From contig NZ_KB890024.1 in NCBI RefSeq assembly GCF_000372965.1, positions 3,908,839-3,972,838 on the forward strand: 64,000 bases of DNA, written 5' to 3'. This DNA comes from Hoeflea sp. 108. GTDB lineage: Bacteria; Pseudomonadota; Alphaproteobacteria; Rhizobiales; Rhizobiaceae. Position numbers and translations under genes: made by a program. This document shows positions 42,196-50,245 of this stretch, one piece after another; position 1 is the first letter of the stretch, and the number at the start of each line of letters is the position of its first letter. The notes beneath the pieces are model-generated. The model had not been told where the DNA came from. It saw nothing but the letters and a program-made list of their open reading frames with translations, and did not search any database.

Positions 42196-43305
42196 ATGAC
42201 CGAAGCTCAGACCCAAATCCCCGTCACCGTGCTGACCGGCTATCTCGGCTCCGGCAAGACGACCCTGCTCAACCGCATCCTGTCCGAGAACCACGGCAAG
42301 CGTTATGCGGTCATCGTCAACGAATTCGGCGAGATCGGCATCGACAACGACCTGATCGTGGAATCCGACGAGGAAATCTACGAGATGAACAATGGCTGCG
42401 TCTGCTGCACCGTGCGCGGCGACCTGATCCGCGTCGTCGAAGGCCTGATGCGCCGGCCCGGCCGTTTCGACGCCATCGTCGTCGAGACCACCGGCCTTGC
42501 CGACCCGGTACCGGTTGCCCAGACCTTCTTCATGGACGACGACGTCCGCTCCAAGACCAAGCTCGACGCCGTTGTCGCCCTGGTCGACGCCAAGCACCTG
42601 CCGCTGCGCCTGAAAGATTCTCGCGAGGCCGAGGACCAGATCGCCTTCGCCGACGTCGTCGTTCTCAACAAGACCGACCTCGTCAACGAGGACGAGCTGC
42701 GCCAGGTCGAGGCAACCATCCGCGCCATCAACCCGACGGCCAAGATCCATCGCACCACCCGCGCCGGCGTGGCGCTCGACCAGGTGCTCGACCGCGGCGC
42801 CTTCGATCTGCAGCGCGTCCTGGCCGACGATCCGCATTTCCTCGACGCGCACGATCACGACCATGACCACGATCATGAATGTGGCCCGAACTGCGACCAC
42901 GACCATCATCACCACCACGATCATGATCACCACCACCATGATCACCACCACCATGATCATGACCATGACCACGATCACGACCATGGCGCGGTGTCGCCGA
43001 TCCACGATGTGACGGTGAAGTCGGTGTCGCTGCGCGGCGGCGACATGGACCCCAAGAAGTTCTTCCCCTGGATCGAAAAGATCACCCAGATGGAAGGCCC
43101 CAACATCCTGCGCCTCAAGGGTATCATCGCTATCAAGGACGATCCGGACCGCTATGTGCTCCAGGGCGTCCACATGATCATCGAGGGCGACCACCAGCGT
43201 GCCTGGAAGGATGGCGAGAAGCGCGAGAGCCGGCTGGTGTTCATCGGCCGCGAACTCGACGCCGAGCGCCTGACGCGTAGCTTCGAGGCCTGCCAGGCGG
43301 CGTAA
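42196..43305 (+). CDS. CobW/COG0523-type GTPase with poly-His metal-binding region
   Basis: 369-residue G3E-family metal chaperone. Walker A GYLGSGKTT (15-23), the GCVCC metal motif (67-71), NKTD (about 158) and the C-terminal CobW domain (from about 270) are all seen. Between them lies a His/Asp-rich insert at about 218-264 with about 25 His in roughly 46 residues, including HDHHHHHDH and an ECGPNC element. This composition points to zinc (or nickel/cobalt) handling. gagga five bases before ATG 42196 fixes the start. Followed by a WD40 gene on the same strand. I see no Zur box upstream. Confidence 0.91.
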   Translation: MTEAQTQIPVTVLTGYLGSGKTTLLNRILSENHGKRYAVIVNEFGEIGIDNDLIVESDEEIYEMNNGCVCCTVRGDLIRVVEGLMRRPGRFDAIVVETTGLADPVPVAQTFFMDDDVRSKTKLDAVVALVDAKHLPLRLKDSREAEDQIAFADVVVLNKTDLVNEDELRQVEATIRAINPTAKIHRTTRAGVALDQVLDRGAFDLQRVLADDPHFLDAHDHDHDHDHECGPNCDHDHHHHHDHDHHHHDHHHHDHDHDHDHDHGAVSPIHDVTVKSVSLRGGDMDPKKFFPWIEKITQMEGPNILRLKGIIAIKDDPDRYVLQGVHMIIEGDHQRAWKDGEKRESRLVFIGRELDAERLTRSFEACQAA

Positions 43306-43348
43306 GCTGCCCTCAATCCTTGCTAGCGCTGACGAGGTCGAGTAAGGC

Positions 43349-43482
43349 CCCCTCACCGGGTCGCTACGCTCGCCACCTCTCCCCCCATTTCGTGAGGGCG
43401 AGGAATCGCTGCTTCGGCGATTGGCGTTTTCTCTCCCCCGGGCAGGGGGGAGAGGTGGCGAGCGCAGCGACCCGGTGAGGGG
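43349..43482. repeat. Long inverted repeat element (38-bp arms)
   Basis: Arms 43349-43386 and 43445-43482 are inverted repeats matching at 37 of 38 positions (core gcgacccggtgagggg). They enclose 58 bases with cgtgagggcgagg and a second small hairpin. The pattern matches the palindromic intergenic repeats common in Mesorhizobium-type genomes. Partial copies occur at 38295-38318 and possibly 53155-53190. No transposase is present. Confidence 0.85.
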
Positions 43483-43523
43483 TGCTTGCAAGTACCCGCA
43501 ACCCGACCGGACGTTACAAAATC

Positions 43524-44498
43524 ATGCCGACAGTCGCCCCGTTTGATCTCGAAGGCCATTGCGTTGCTGCAGCCTTCCTCGACAACATCCCCTTCTTCGC
43601 GCTCGCCGACGGCATGGTGCACTGGCTCGACCACGGCCAGAAGTCGCTGAAGCTGCATGACGGGCTGCTGGCGGCGACCACGACAGCCAGGAACGACCTG
43701 CTGATCACGGGCGGCGAGGACGGCAAGGTGATGTCGCTTTCGTCAGCGGGATCAGCCGAAGAGCTGGCCAGCGCCGGCCGCAAATGGGTGACGTCGGTGG
43801 CTTCAGGCCCGCAGGGTGCGGTCGCCTATGCCAGCGGCCGCAATGCCTGGGTTCGCTTCGCCGACGGCAAGATCAAGGAATATGCCCACCCGCGCTCTGC
43901 CGAAGGCATCGCTTTTTCGCCCAAGGGCATGCGCATCGGCGTCGCCCGCTACAATGGCGCGACCCTGCATTTCCCGGCCGCCGAGGGCGCACCTACCGAG
44001 CTGCAGTGGGACGGCGCACACACCGGCATCACCTTTTCGCCCGACGGCGCCTATGTCGTGACATCAATGCAGGAAAACGCGCTGCATGGCTGGAAGCTCG
44101 CCGACGGCAAGCACATGCGCATGACCGGCTATCCCGCCAAGGTGAAGAGCCTGTCGTGGAGCGCCAAGGGCAAGTGGCTGGCGAGCTCCGGCGCGCCGGC
44201 GGCCATCGTCTGGCCATTCACAGGCAAGGACGGCCCGATGGGCAAGGCGCCTCTGGAACTCGGCACCCGCGCCAACGCCATGGTGACCACGGTCTCGTGC
44301 CATCCGAGCGAAGACATCGTCGCAGTCGGCTTCGACGACGGCATGGTGCTGGCGGTGCGTTTGGCCGACTCCAAGGAGGTGCTTTTGCGCCGCCCCGGCA
44401 AGGGCGCCATCACCTCCATGGCCTGGGACAAGGACGAACGCCGCATCGCCTTCGGCAGTGCCGCCGGCGATTGCGGCGTCATCGATATCGCGGGCTGA
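43524..44498 (+). CDS. WD40 repeat protein
   Basis: 324-residue protein predicted to fold as a beta-propeller. Repeat-like segments recur about every 40 residues (LLITGGEDGKVMSL, GIAFSPKGMRIGVARYNG, GITFSPDGAYVVTSM, SLSWSAKGKWLASSG, SCHPSEDIVAVGFDDGMV). No signal peptide, so cytoplasmic. ATG 43524 is preferred; the upstream in-frame start lies inside the intergenic repeat. It directly follows the CobW-type GTPase, a pairing that suggests a scaffold or accessory role in metal delivery. Confidence 0.85.
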   Translation: MPTVAPFDLEGHCVAAAFLDNIPFFALADGMVHWLDHGQKSLKLHDGLLAATTTARNDLLITGGEDGKVMSLSSAGSAEELASAGRKWVTSVASGPQGAVAYASGRNAWVRFADGKIKEYAHPRSAEGIAFSPKGMRIGVARYNGATLHFPAAEGAPTELQWDGAHTGITFSPDGAYVVTSMQENALHGWKLADGKHMRMTGYPAKVKSLSWSAKGKWLASSGAPAAIVWPFTGKDGPMGKAPLELGTRANAMVTTVSCHPSEDIVAVGFDDGMVLAVRLADSKEVLLRRPGKGAITSMAWDKDERRIAFGSAAGDCGVIDIAG

Positions 44499-44500
44499 TC

Positions 44501-44953
44501 TCAACCATAGCGAACCGCCCGCGGCGGCGTGCGGCGCAATGCCAGGCCGTCGCGCATGTTGAGCGACAACAGCGCGATGTTGACGGCTCCGGCCGCAAGC
44601 TCCAGCACCTGCACGGTGACGAAGGCCGCGTCGAAGCGGCCCTCCCCCGCCCAGCCGGCCAGCACGTAGGCCGACGGCAGCAGCACCAGAATGCCGTTGG
44701 CAGCAACGATGCGCATGCGACGCTTCTTGCGCTGCACCCCCGGGCTCTTCCATCCCTTCGCCAACGAAAAGCCGGAGGCGCCGGCCACGATCATCAGCGG
44801 GATGAGCACCGCCATGCCGGCGAGTATGCCCGCCTTGGCCATAGCTACGGTTTCGAGATTGCCGGACAGCTCGGTGGCAACGGTGGCCAGCCAGAAGCTG
44901 CCGACGACGAGCAGGGCCGCGGCACCAGCCGCGGCATGGACTTTGGCTTTCAT
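44501..44953 (-). CDS. Small integral membrane protein of unknown function
   Basis: 150 residues with about four predicted helices (VHAAAGAAALLVVGSFWLATVA, AKAGILAGMAVLIPLMIVAGASG, ILVLLPSAYVLAGW, VQVLELAAGAVNIALLSLN). A basic loop WKSPGVQRKKRRMRI sits between helices two and three. No family recognised. GAGG seven bases upstream favours ATG 44953 over 44959. Divergent from a MarR regulator with palindromes between them, so it is probably the repressed target. Converges with the WD40 gene. Confidence 0.75.
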   Translation of the reverse strand: MKAKVHAAAGAAALLVVGSFWLATVATELSGNLETVAMAKAGILAGMAVLIPLMIVAGASGFSLAKGWKSPGVQRKKRRMRIVAANGILVLLPSAYVLAGWAGEGRFDAAFVTVQVLELAAGAVNIALLSLNMRDGLALRRTPPRAVRYG

Positions 44954-44974
44954 CGTCATGCCTCGCCGATTTCA

Positions 44975-45008
44975 ATAGCAAGCTATATACCATTGCATAG
45001 CATGCTAT
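44975..45008. promoter_or_regulatory. Two ATAGC-N2-GCTAT palindromes, candidate MarR operators
   Basis: ATAGCAAGCTAT (44975-44986) and ATAGCATGCTAT (44997-45008) share arms ATAGC/GCTAT with centres 22 bp (about two helical turns) apart. They fill the 75-bp gap between the membrane-protein gene and the MarR gene, so a dimer at each site would repress both genes. Confidence 0.75.
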
Positions 45009-45028
45009 TCAATGGCTATTTCTAAGCC

Positions 45029-45460
45029 ATGACCTTCCAGAAAGACCGCTCAGCCGGCTATCTCGCCAACCAGATGGCGCGGCTCTTCGCCAAAGGCCTG
45101 CAACAGCGCATCCGCCCGCTCGGCCTTGCGCCGGCGCAGTTCATGACCCTGCTGGCCCTGTGGGACGAGGACGGGCTGACCCAGAGCGAACTGGTGCGCC
45201 GGCTCGACGTCGAGCAGGCGACCATGGCCAACACGCTGACACGGATGGAGCGCGACGGGCTGATCGAGCGGCGCACCCGGCCCGACGATGGCCGCTCGCA
45301 GTCCGTTCACCTGACCCCGAGAGCCGTGGCGCTGCGTGGACCCGCGACCGAGGCGGCGCGGGCGCAAAATGAGGCAGCGCTCGCCGCCTTCAGTGAAGAC
45401 GAACGCCGTACATTCCTCGCTTTGATGCGGCGCGCTATCGCAGCCATGCACCAGGACTGA
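45029..45460 (+). CDS. MarR family transcriptional regulator
   Basis: 143 residues, the normal MarR size. The winged helix-turn-helix spans about 45-100 (LTQSELVRRLDVEQATMANTLTRMERDGLIERRTRPDDGRS), with dimerisation helices at both ends. Divergent from the small membrane protein, with paired palindromes between, typical of autoregulated MarR modules responding to small phenolic or oxidant ligands. Confidence 0.92.
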   Translation: MTFQKDRSAGYLANQMARLFAKGLQQRIRPLGLAPAQFMTLLALWDEDGLTQSELVRRLDVEQATMANTLTRMERDGLIERRTRPDDGRSQSVHLTPRAVALRGPATEAARAQNEAALAAFSEDERRTFLALMRRAIAAMHQD

Positions 45461-45486
45461 TCACGCGAAGTTTGCCAAGCGCGAGC

Positions 45487-45918
45487 CTATTCCACCAGGC
45501 AGGTCGCCCGGCCGGTAAAGTTGAAGGTCTTGCCTTCGCCGCCTGATGTGCCGTCCGTGTCGTAGGTGGTGACCGCGTACTGGCCGATGTAGTCGCCATC
45601 GTCGCCCGACCTGGTCTTGACCATGACCTCAACATAGCCGTGCGGCTTGCCGGCCTCACGCTCGCGATAGACGATCAGCCTGAGTTCCTCGCCGTCGAGC
45701 CAGTATTGCGCCAGATGCGAACCGTCGAAGCTGATCTTGCGCAGGTCTTCGGCAACGCTCTTGTCGAGGATTTCGATCTCGCCCCGGAAATTGAAAACGG
45801 GGCTCCCCATGCCACGAGTGACACCACTCTCGATGGTCAGTTTCACTGCCTCATCCTTGGCACCGCATGACAGCCCGCCAGAGGCACCGGCCGGGCCTGC
45901 CACAAGCAGGATCGACAT
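45487..45918 (-). CDS. Exported protein of unknown function
   Basis: 143 residues from ATG 45918; a TTG at 45954 in frame is a weaker start. The N-terminus MSILLVAGPAGASGG is a short signal-like stretch. The mature part is predicted beta-rich, with KLTIESGVTRG, FNFRGEIEILDKS, LRLIVYRERE and VEVMVKTRSGDDGDYIGQYAV, plus two Cys that may form a disulfide. No family recognised. Converges with the MarR gene. Confidence 0.65.
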   Translation of the reverse strand: MSILLVAGPAGASGGLSCGAKDEAVKLTIESGVTRGMGSPVFNFRGEIEILDKSVAEDLRKISFDGSHLAQYWLDGEELRLIVYREREAGKPHGYVEVMVKTRSGDDGDYIGQYAVTTYDTDGTSGGEGKTFNFTGRATCLVE

Positions 45919-46091
45919 GGTGATACTATAACACGCACCGTCCCCTGCCCCCAAAGCACAGTGTCATGATCGTTGCCGGCGATTACGGCCCGAAAGGCGG
46001 CGCTGAGCCAACAGAGACCTGCACAACGGCCAGTTGCCGTTTGTAGGGGCGGCTGGCTAGAGTGGCGCCCGTCTGTCCAATGGGAGCCATG

Positions 46092-47474
46092 ATGAACCGC
46101 ATCGAACGACCCGAAACCACCGAAGGCGGCGTGCCGCTGTCGCGCATCGCAGAGCTTGCAGCGACGGAGGCGGAAATCTTCCGCCACGCCCGGCCCAAAT
46201 CGGAGGCCGCATTGGGCAACGGCATGGCAGGGTTCTTCAACGGCGTCCCGATGCACTGGATGAAAGACTGGCCGACGCCCTTCCCCATCCTGGTCGACAA
46301 GGCGAGCGGTGCCACCATCACCGACGTCGACGGCAACAAGCTGGCCGACTTCTGCCTCGGCGACACCGGCTCGATGTTCGGCCATTCGCCGGCGCCCGTC
46401 GCCCGTGCCATCCGCCGCCAGGCTGCCCGCGGCCTGACCTATATGCTGCCGTCGGAGGATTCGCTCACGCTTGGCCTGCTCTTGGCAAAACGCTTCGGCC
46501 TGCCGCACTGGCAGATCGCGACGACGGCGACCGACGCAAATCGCTTTGCGCTGCGCGTCGCCCGCGCCGTCACCGGCCGCGACAAGATCCTCGTTTTCAA
46601 CGGCTGCTACCACGGCGCGGTCGACGAGACGATGGTGCGGCTCGACGATGGCAAGCCGATCAACCGTCCTGGCCTCGCCGGCGAGTTCCGCGACCTCACC
46701 CAGCGCACGCGTATTGTCGAGTTCAACGATCTCGAGGCGCTGGAGAAGGCGCTGAGCCATGGCGACGTCGCCTGCGTCATCACTGAGCCTGTATTGACCA
46801 ACTCCTGCATGGTGCTGCCCGAGCCCGGCTTCCTCGAAGGCGTGCGCGCGCTGACGCGGCAGGCCGGCACGCTGCTTCTGATCGATGAGACCCACACCAT
46901 CTCGACCGGCCCGGGCGGCTACACCAGAAAGCACAATCTCGAGCCCGACCTGTTCGTGCTCGGCAAGCCTGTTGCCGGCGGTGTGCCGGCGAGCGTGTGG
47001 GGCATGAGCGAAGATCTCGCGGCCCGCTACGCTGCCTACAATGCCACCAAGGAGCCGGGCTATTCCGGCATGGGCACGACGCTGTCGGCCAATCCCCTCC
47101 AGTTCGCGGCGATGCGCGCAACGCTCGAAGAGGTCATGACCGAGGAAAACTACGCCCACATGGAGACGCTGGCCGAACGGCTGGCAACCGGCCTCGACAA
47201 GGCGATCCGAAAACGGAAACTGCCCTGGCACGTGATGCGTGTCGGCGCCCGTGTCGAGTTCATATGCGCCCCCGGCCCGCTCCGCAATGGCGGCGAGGCC
47301 GAGCACGCACATGCCTCCCGACTGGAGGCTGCCGTGCATGTGGCGCTGGTCAATCGCGGCGTGCTGATCGCGCCGTTCCACAACATGATGCTGGTCTCTC
47401 CGGTGACGACAGCGCGGCAGGTCGACAGACTGGTTGCAGCTTTCGGCGATATTGCCGCCCGTCTTACGGCATGA
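46092..47474 (+). CDS. Class III PLP-dependent aminotransferase (GSA-aminomutase-like)
   Basis: 460 residues. The PLP Lys is Lys292 in LGKPVAGGVP; the cofactor-nitrogen Asp is Asp265 in LLLIDETHT; NGCYHGAVDE (about 170-179) matches the conserved class III strand. The closest look is to glutamate-1-semialdehyde aminomutase-type and omega-amino-acid aminotransferases. It has an unusual ~45-residue N-terminal extension before the aminotransferase core. GGGAG five bases upstream favours ATG 46092. The glutamine-synthetase-like ligase starts about 20-30 bp downstream, implying one operon for amine or amino acid use. Confidence 0.88.
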   Translation: MNRIERPETTEGGVPLSRIAELAATEAEIFRHARPKSEAALGNGMAGFFNGVPMHWMKDWPTPFPILVDKASGATITDVDGNKLADFCLGDTGSMFGHSPAPVARAIRRQAARGLTYMLPSEDSLTLGLLLAKRFGLPHWQIATTATDANRFALRVARAVTGRDKILVFNGCYHGAVDETMVRLDDGKPINRPGLAGEFRDLTQRTRIVEFNDLEALEKALSHGDVACVITEPVLTNSCMVLPEPGFLEGVRALTRQAGTLLLIDETHTISTGPGGYTRKHNLEPDLFVLGKPVAGGVPASVWGMSEDLAARYAAYNATKEPGYSGMGTTLSANPLQFAAMRATLEEVMTEENYAHMETLAERLATGLDKAIRKRKLPWHVMRVGARVEFICAPGPLRNGGEAEHAHASRLEAAVHVALVNRGVLIAPFHNMMLVSPVTTARQVDRLVAAFGDIAARLTA

Positions 47475-47492
47475 GACAAGGCACAAGGACAA

Positions 47493-48893
47493 TTGAGTGA
47501 CATCATGACATCACCTTCCGGCTCGACCATCGAAGAGGCCAGAGCCTTCCTCGACGCGAACCCTGATATCGAAGCCTTCGACATCGTTCTGACAGACGCC
47601 AATGGCGTCGGCCGCGGCAAGATCATTCGCCGCCATGAACTGATGGGACTGTACGAAGGCGGACGCCACCTGCCGATCTCGATCCTCGGCCTCGACATCA
47701 CAGGCGAGGACGTCCACGAAACCGGCCTGATCTGGGATTCCGGCGACGGTGACCTGCGTGCATGGCCGATCCCGGGCACGCTGAAGCCGTTGCATGGCAC
47801 CAGCCCGGCCCGCGGCCAGGTGCTGATGTCGATGTTCCATCTCGACGGCGCACCGATGACCTCGGACCCCCGCCTGGCGCTGAAGCGCCAGGTCGACAGG
47901 CTGGCCGAAAAGGGTCTTTACCCCGCCGGCGCCTTCGAGCTCGAATTCTTCCTGCTCGCCAACGACCGCGACGGCGACGGCAAGGTCCAGCCGGCCCGCG
48001 CAGTGCTGGATGGTCGTGCCTCGGGCAAGACCGAAGTCTATTCGGTCGACCATCTGCACGGCATGGAGCCTTTGTTCTCCGACATCTATGCTGCCGCAAA
48101 AGTGCAATGCATCCCGGCCGAGACGGTCATCTCGGAATACGCGCCGGGCCAATACGAGCTCACTTTGCGCTACCGCAAGGACGTGATGCAGGCGGCTGAC
48201 GACCTGCTGATGCTGAAGCGGCTGGTGCGCGCCCAGGCTCGCCGCCACGGGGTGACTGCCTGCTTCATGGCCAAGCCGATCGAGAAATATGCCGGCTCGG
48301 GCATGCATTTCCACGTCTCGCTGCTCGACCGCGACGGTCGCAATGTCTTCACTGAAGCCGAGGAAGGCACCTGGGAGCCGAAGCTGCTGCACGCGCTCGG
48401 CGGCCTCGCCGACACGATGGCGGAATCGATGCTGGTGTTTGCCCCGCACGCCAACTCGTGGCGCCGCTTCGTGTCACAGTCCTATGCACCGGTGGCGCCG
48501 ACCTGGGGCGTCAACAACCGCTCGGTGGCGCTGCGCGTGCCGGCGGGCGACGCCAAGAACCGCCGCATCGAGCACCGCCCCTCGGGCGTCGACGCCAACC
48601 CCTACCTTGTCGCCGCGACCATCCTCGCCGGCATCTCGAAGGGACTGGAGGAACAACTCGATCCCGGCCCGGAAACCTCAGGCAACGGCTACGAACAGGC
48701 TGAAGGCACCGAAAGCGTGATGCCGCCGGACTGGCGCTCGGCCATCGAGGCCGCCAAGGCCTCGGAATTCCTGCGCACCGCACTCGGCCACGACCTGCAC
48801 CGCACGTTCACGGCGATCAAGGAAAGCGAATATTTCCGCGTCGCCCGCACGGTCAGCGAGCTGGACTACCACCTCTATCTACACGAGGTGTGA
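47493..48893 (+). CDS. Glutamine synthetase family protein (gamma-glutamyl-amine ligase-like)
   Basis: About 462-466 residues. Beta-grasp domain at the N-terminus (DIVLTDANGVGRGKIIRRHEL) and the catalytic domain with AFELEFFLLAND (Glu ligands), KPIEKYAGSGMHFHVSL (ATP/metal) and NNRSVALRVP plus RIEHRPSGVDANPYLVAA near the end. The divergence from GlnA and the context fit PuuA-like gamma-glutamylputrescine or other gamma-glutamyl-amine synthetases. TTG 47493 has an aagga nearby, while ATG 47505 lacks one; the start is unsettled. Confidence 0.88.
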   Translation: MSDIMTSPSGSTIEEARAFLDANPDIEAFDIVLTDANGVGRGKIIRRHELMGLYEGGRHLPISILGLDITGEDVHETGLIWDSGDGDLRAWPIPGTLKPLHGTSPARGQVLMSMFHLDGAPMTSDPRLALKRQVDRLAEKGLYPAGAFELEFFLLANDRDGDGKVQPARAVLDGRASGKTEVYSVDHLHGMEPLFSDIYAAAKVQCIPAETVISEYAPGQYELTLRYRKDVMQAADDLLMLKRLVRAQARRHGVTACFMAKPIEKYAGSGMHFHVSLLDRDGRNVFTEAEEGTWEPKLLHALGGLADTMAESMLVFAPHANSWRRFVSQSYAPVAPTWGVNNRSVALRVPAGDAKNRRIEHRPSGVDANPYLVAATILAGISKGLEEQLDPGPETSGNGYEQAEGTESVMPPDWRSAIEAAKASEFLRTALGHDLHRTFTAIKESEYFRVARTVSELDYHLYLHEV

Positions 48894-48989
48894 TCCCCCG
48901 GGGATGGCGGACAATCGCCCGCCATCCCTCCCCAGCTTCGATCACATTTCGCCGCACGCCGACGAAGCCTCTGGTCTCGTCAGTCAAAA

Positions 48990-49004
48990 GAACATATCAT
49001 GAAC
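48990..49004. promoter_or_regulatory. Candidate LexA (SOS) box GAAC-N7-GAAC
   Basis: GAAC (48990-48993), seven bases, GAAC (49001-49004) matches the alphaproteobacterial LexA direct repeat (GTTC-N7-GTTC on the other strand). It ends two bases before the ATG of the radical SAM gene and overlaps TATCAT (48995-49000), a -10-like element. Bound LexA would block transcription of the two-gene DNA repair operon. About two such matches are expected by chance in 64 kb, so position is the main argument. Confidence 0.6.
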
Positions 49005-49006
49005 AA

Positions 49007-50245
49007 ATGGCAGTTCTTTCGACCCGCGAGAAACTCGCGATCCTTTCCGACGCCGCGAAATATGACGCCTCCTGCGCCTCGTCGGGTGCCGGCGGGCGCG
49101 ACTCGCTCAAGTCCGGCGGCATCGGCTCGACCGAGGGCATGGGCATCTGTCACTCTTACGCGCCCGACGGCCGCTGCATCTCTCTGCTCAAGATCCTGCT
49201 GACCAATTTCTGCATCTACGACTGCAGCTACTGCATCAATCGCTCCTCCTCCAATGTCCGCCGCGCCCGCTTCACGGTCGATGAGGTGGTGCGGCTGACC
49301 ATGGACTTCTACAAGCGCAACTACATCGAGGGGCTGTTCCTGTCGTCGGGCGTCGTCCGTTCGCCCGACAACACCATGGGAGAGATGGTGGAGGTGGCAC
49401 GACGGCTCAGGCTCGACGAGAAATTCGGCGGCTACATTCATCTCAAGACCATCCCCGAGGCGTCCGCCGAGTTGATCGAGAAGGCCGGCCTCTATGCTGA
49501 TCGCCTGTCGATCAATGTCGAGCTGCCGACCGACGAGGGCGTGAAGCGGCTGGCGCCGGAGAAACGGCCGGAGACGATCCGTGTCTCGATGGCAAAGCTG
49601 CGCTCGAAGATCGAGGAGAAGGCGGAGCCGACGCTACGGACGAAGACGCGTGAGCGCTTTGCCCCGGGAGGCCAGTCGACGCAGATGATCGTCGGCGCCG
49701 ACGCCACGCCGGATGCCGGCATCCTCAAGACCAGCGCCCGGCTCTATGGCAGCTACCAGCTGCGACGCGTCTACTATTCGGCCTTCAGCCCGATCCCCGA
49801 CGCCTCCTCCGCCCTGCCCCTCAGGAAGCCGCCGCTGATGCGCGAGCACCGGCTCTACCAGGCCGACTGGCTGATGCGTTTCTACGGCTTTGACCAGGGC
49901 GAAATCCTCGACGGCCAGCCAGACGGCATGCTCGACCTGGAAATCGACCCCAAGCTTGCCTGGGCGCTGCGCAACCGTGCCTCGTTCCCTGTCGACGTCA
50001 ACCGCGCCGACAAGGAGAGGCTGCTGCGCATCCCGGGTTTCGGCACGCGCGCCGTCGAGCGCATCATCGAGACGCGCCGCTTCAAGCGGTTGCGCTTGGA
50101 AGATGTCGGCCGTCTCTGCCAATCCATCGCCAAGGTGCGCCCGTTCATCGTCGCCGACGGCTGGTCACCGGGTGCCGCCACCGACGCGGCACGGCTGCGC
50201 GAGACGATCGCACCGAAGCCGCAGCAGCTCGAGCTGTTCCGATGA
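49007..50245 (+). CDS. Putative DNA modification/repair radical SAM protein
   Basis: 412 residues. The SAM-binding [4Fe-4S] motif is Cys69-x3-Cys73-x2-Cys76 in NFCIYDCSYC. A C-terminal helix-hairpin-helix region (about 331-360, ADKERLLRIPGFGTRAVERI) suggests DNA binding. It matches the family named putative DNA modification/repair radical SAM protein, whose genes are commonly paired with the DUF4130/UdgX family as here. ATG 49007 is chosen by homology start; the LexA-like box lies directly in front, so a leaderless mRNA is possible. The downstream start overlaps its stop (ATGA). Confidence 0.86.
   Translation: MAVLSTREKLAILSDAAKYDASCASSGAGGRDSLKSGGIGSTEGMGICHSYAPDGRCISLLKILLTNFCIYDCSYCINRSSSNVRRARFTVDEVVRLTMDFYKRNYIEGLFLSSGVVRSPDNTMGEMVEVARRLRLDEKFGGYIHLKTIPEASAELIEKAGLYADRLSINVELPTDEGVKRLAPEKRPETIRVSMAKLRSKIEEKAEPTLRTKTRERFAPGGQSTQMIVGADATPDAGILKTSARLYGSYQLRRVYYSAFSPIPDASSALPLRKPPLMREHRLYQADWLMRFYGFDQGEILDGQPDGMLDLEIDPKLAWALRNRASFPVDVNRADKERLLRIPGFGTRAVERIIETRRFKRLRLEDVGRLCQSIAKVRPFIVADGWSPGAATDAARLRETIAPKPQQLELFR

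Noticed and set aside
42064..43491. 475-codon minus-strand open frame opposite the CobW-type gene
   Set aside because: It consists largely of the complement of the poly-His region (Val/Met-rich runs) and the intergenic repeat; no ribosome site and no family.
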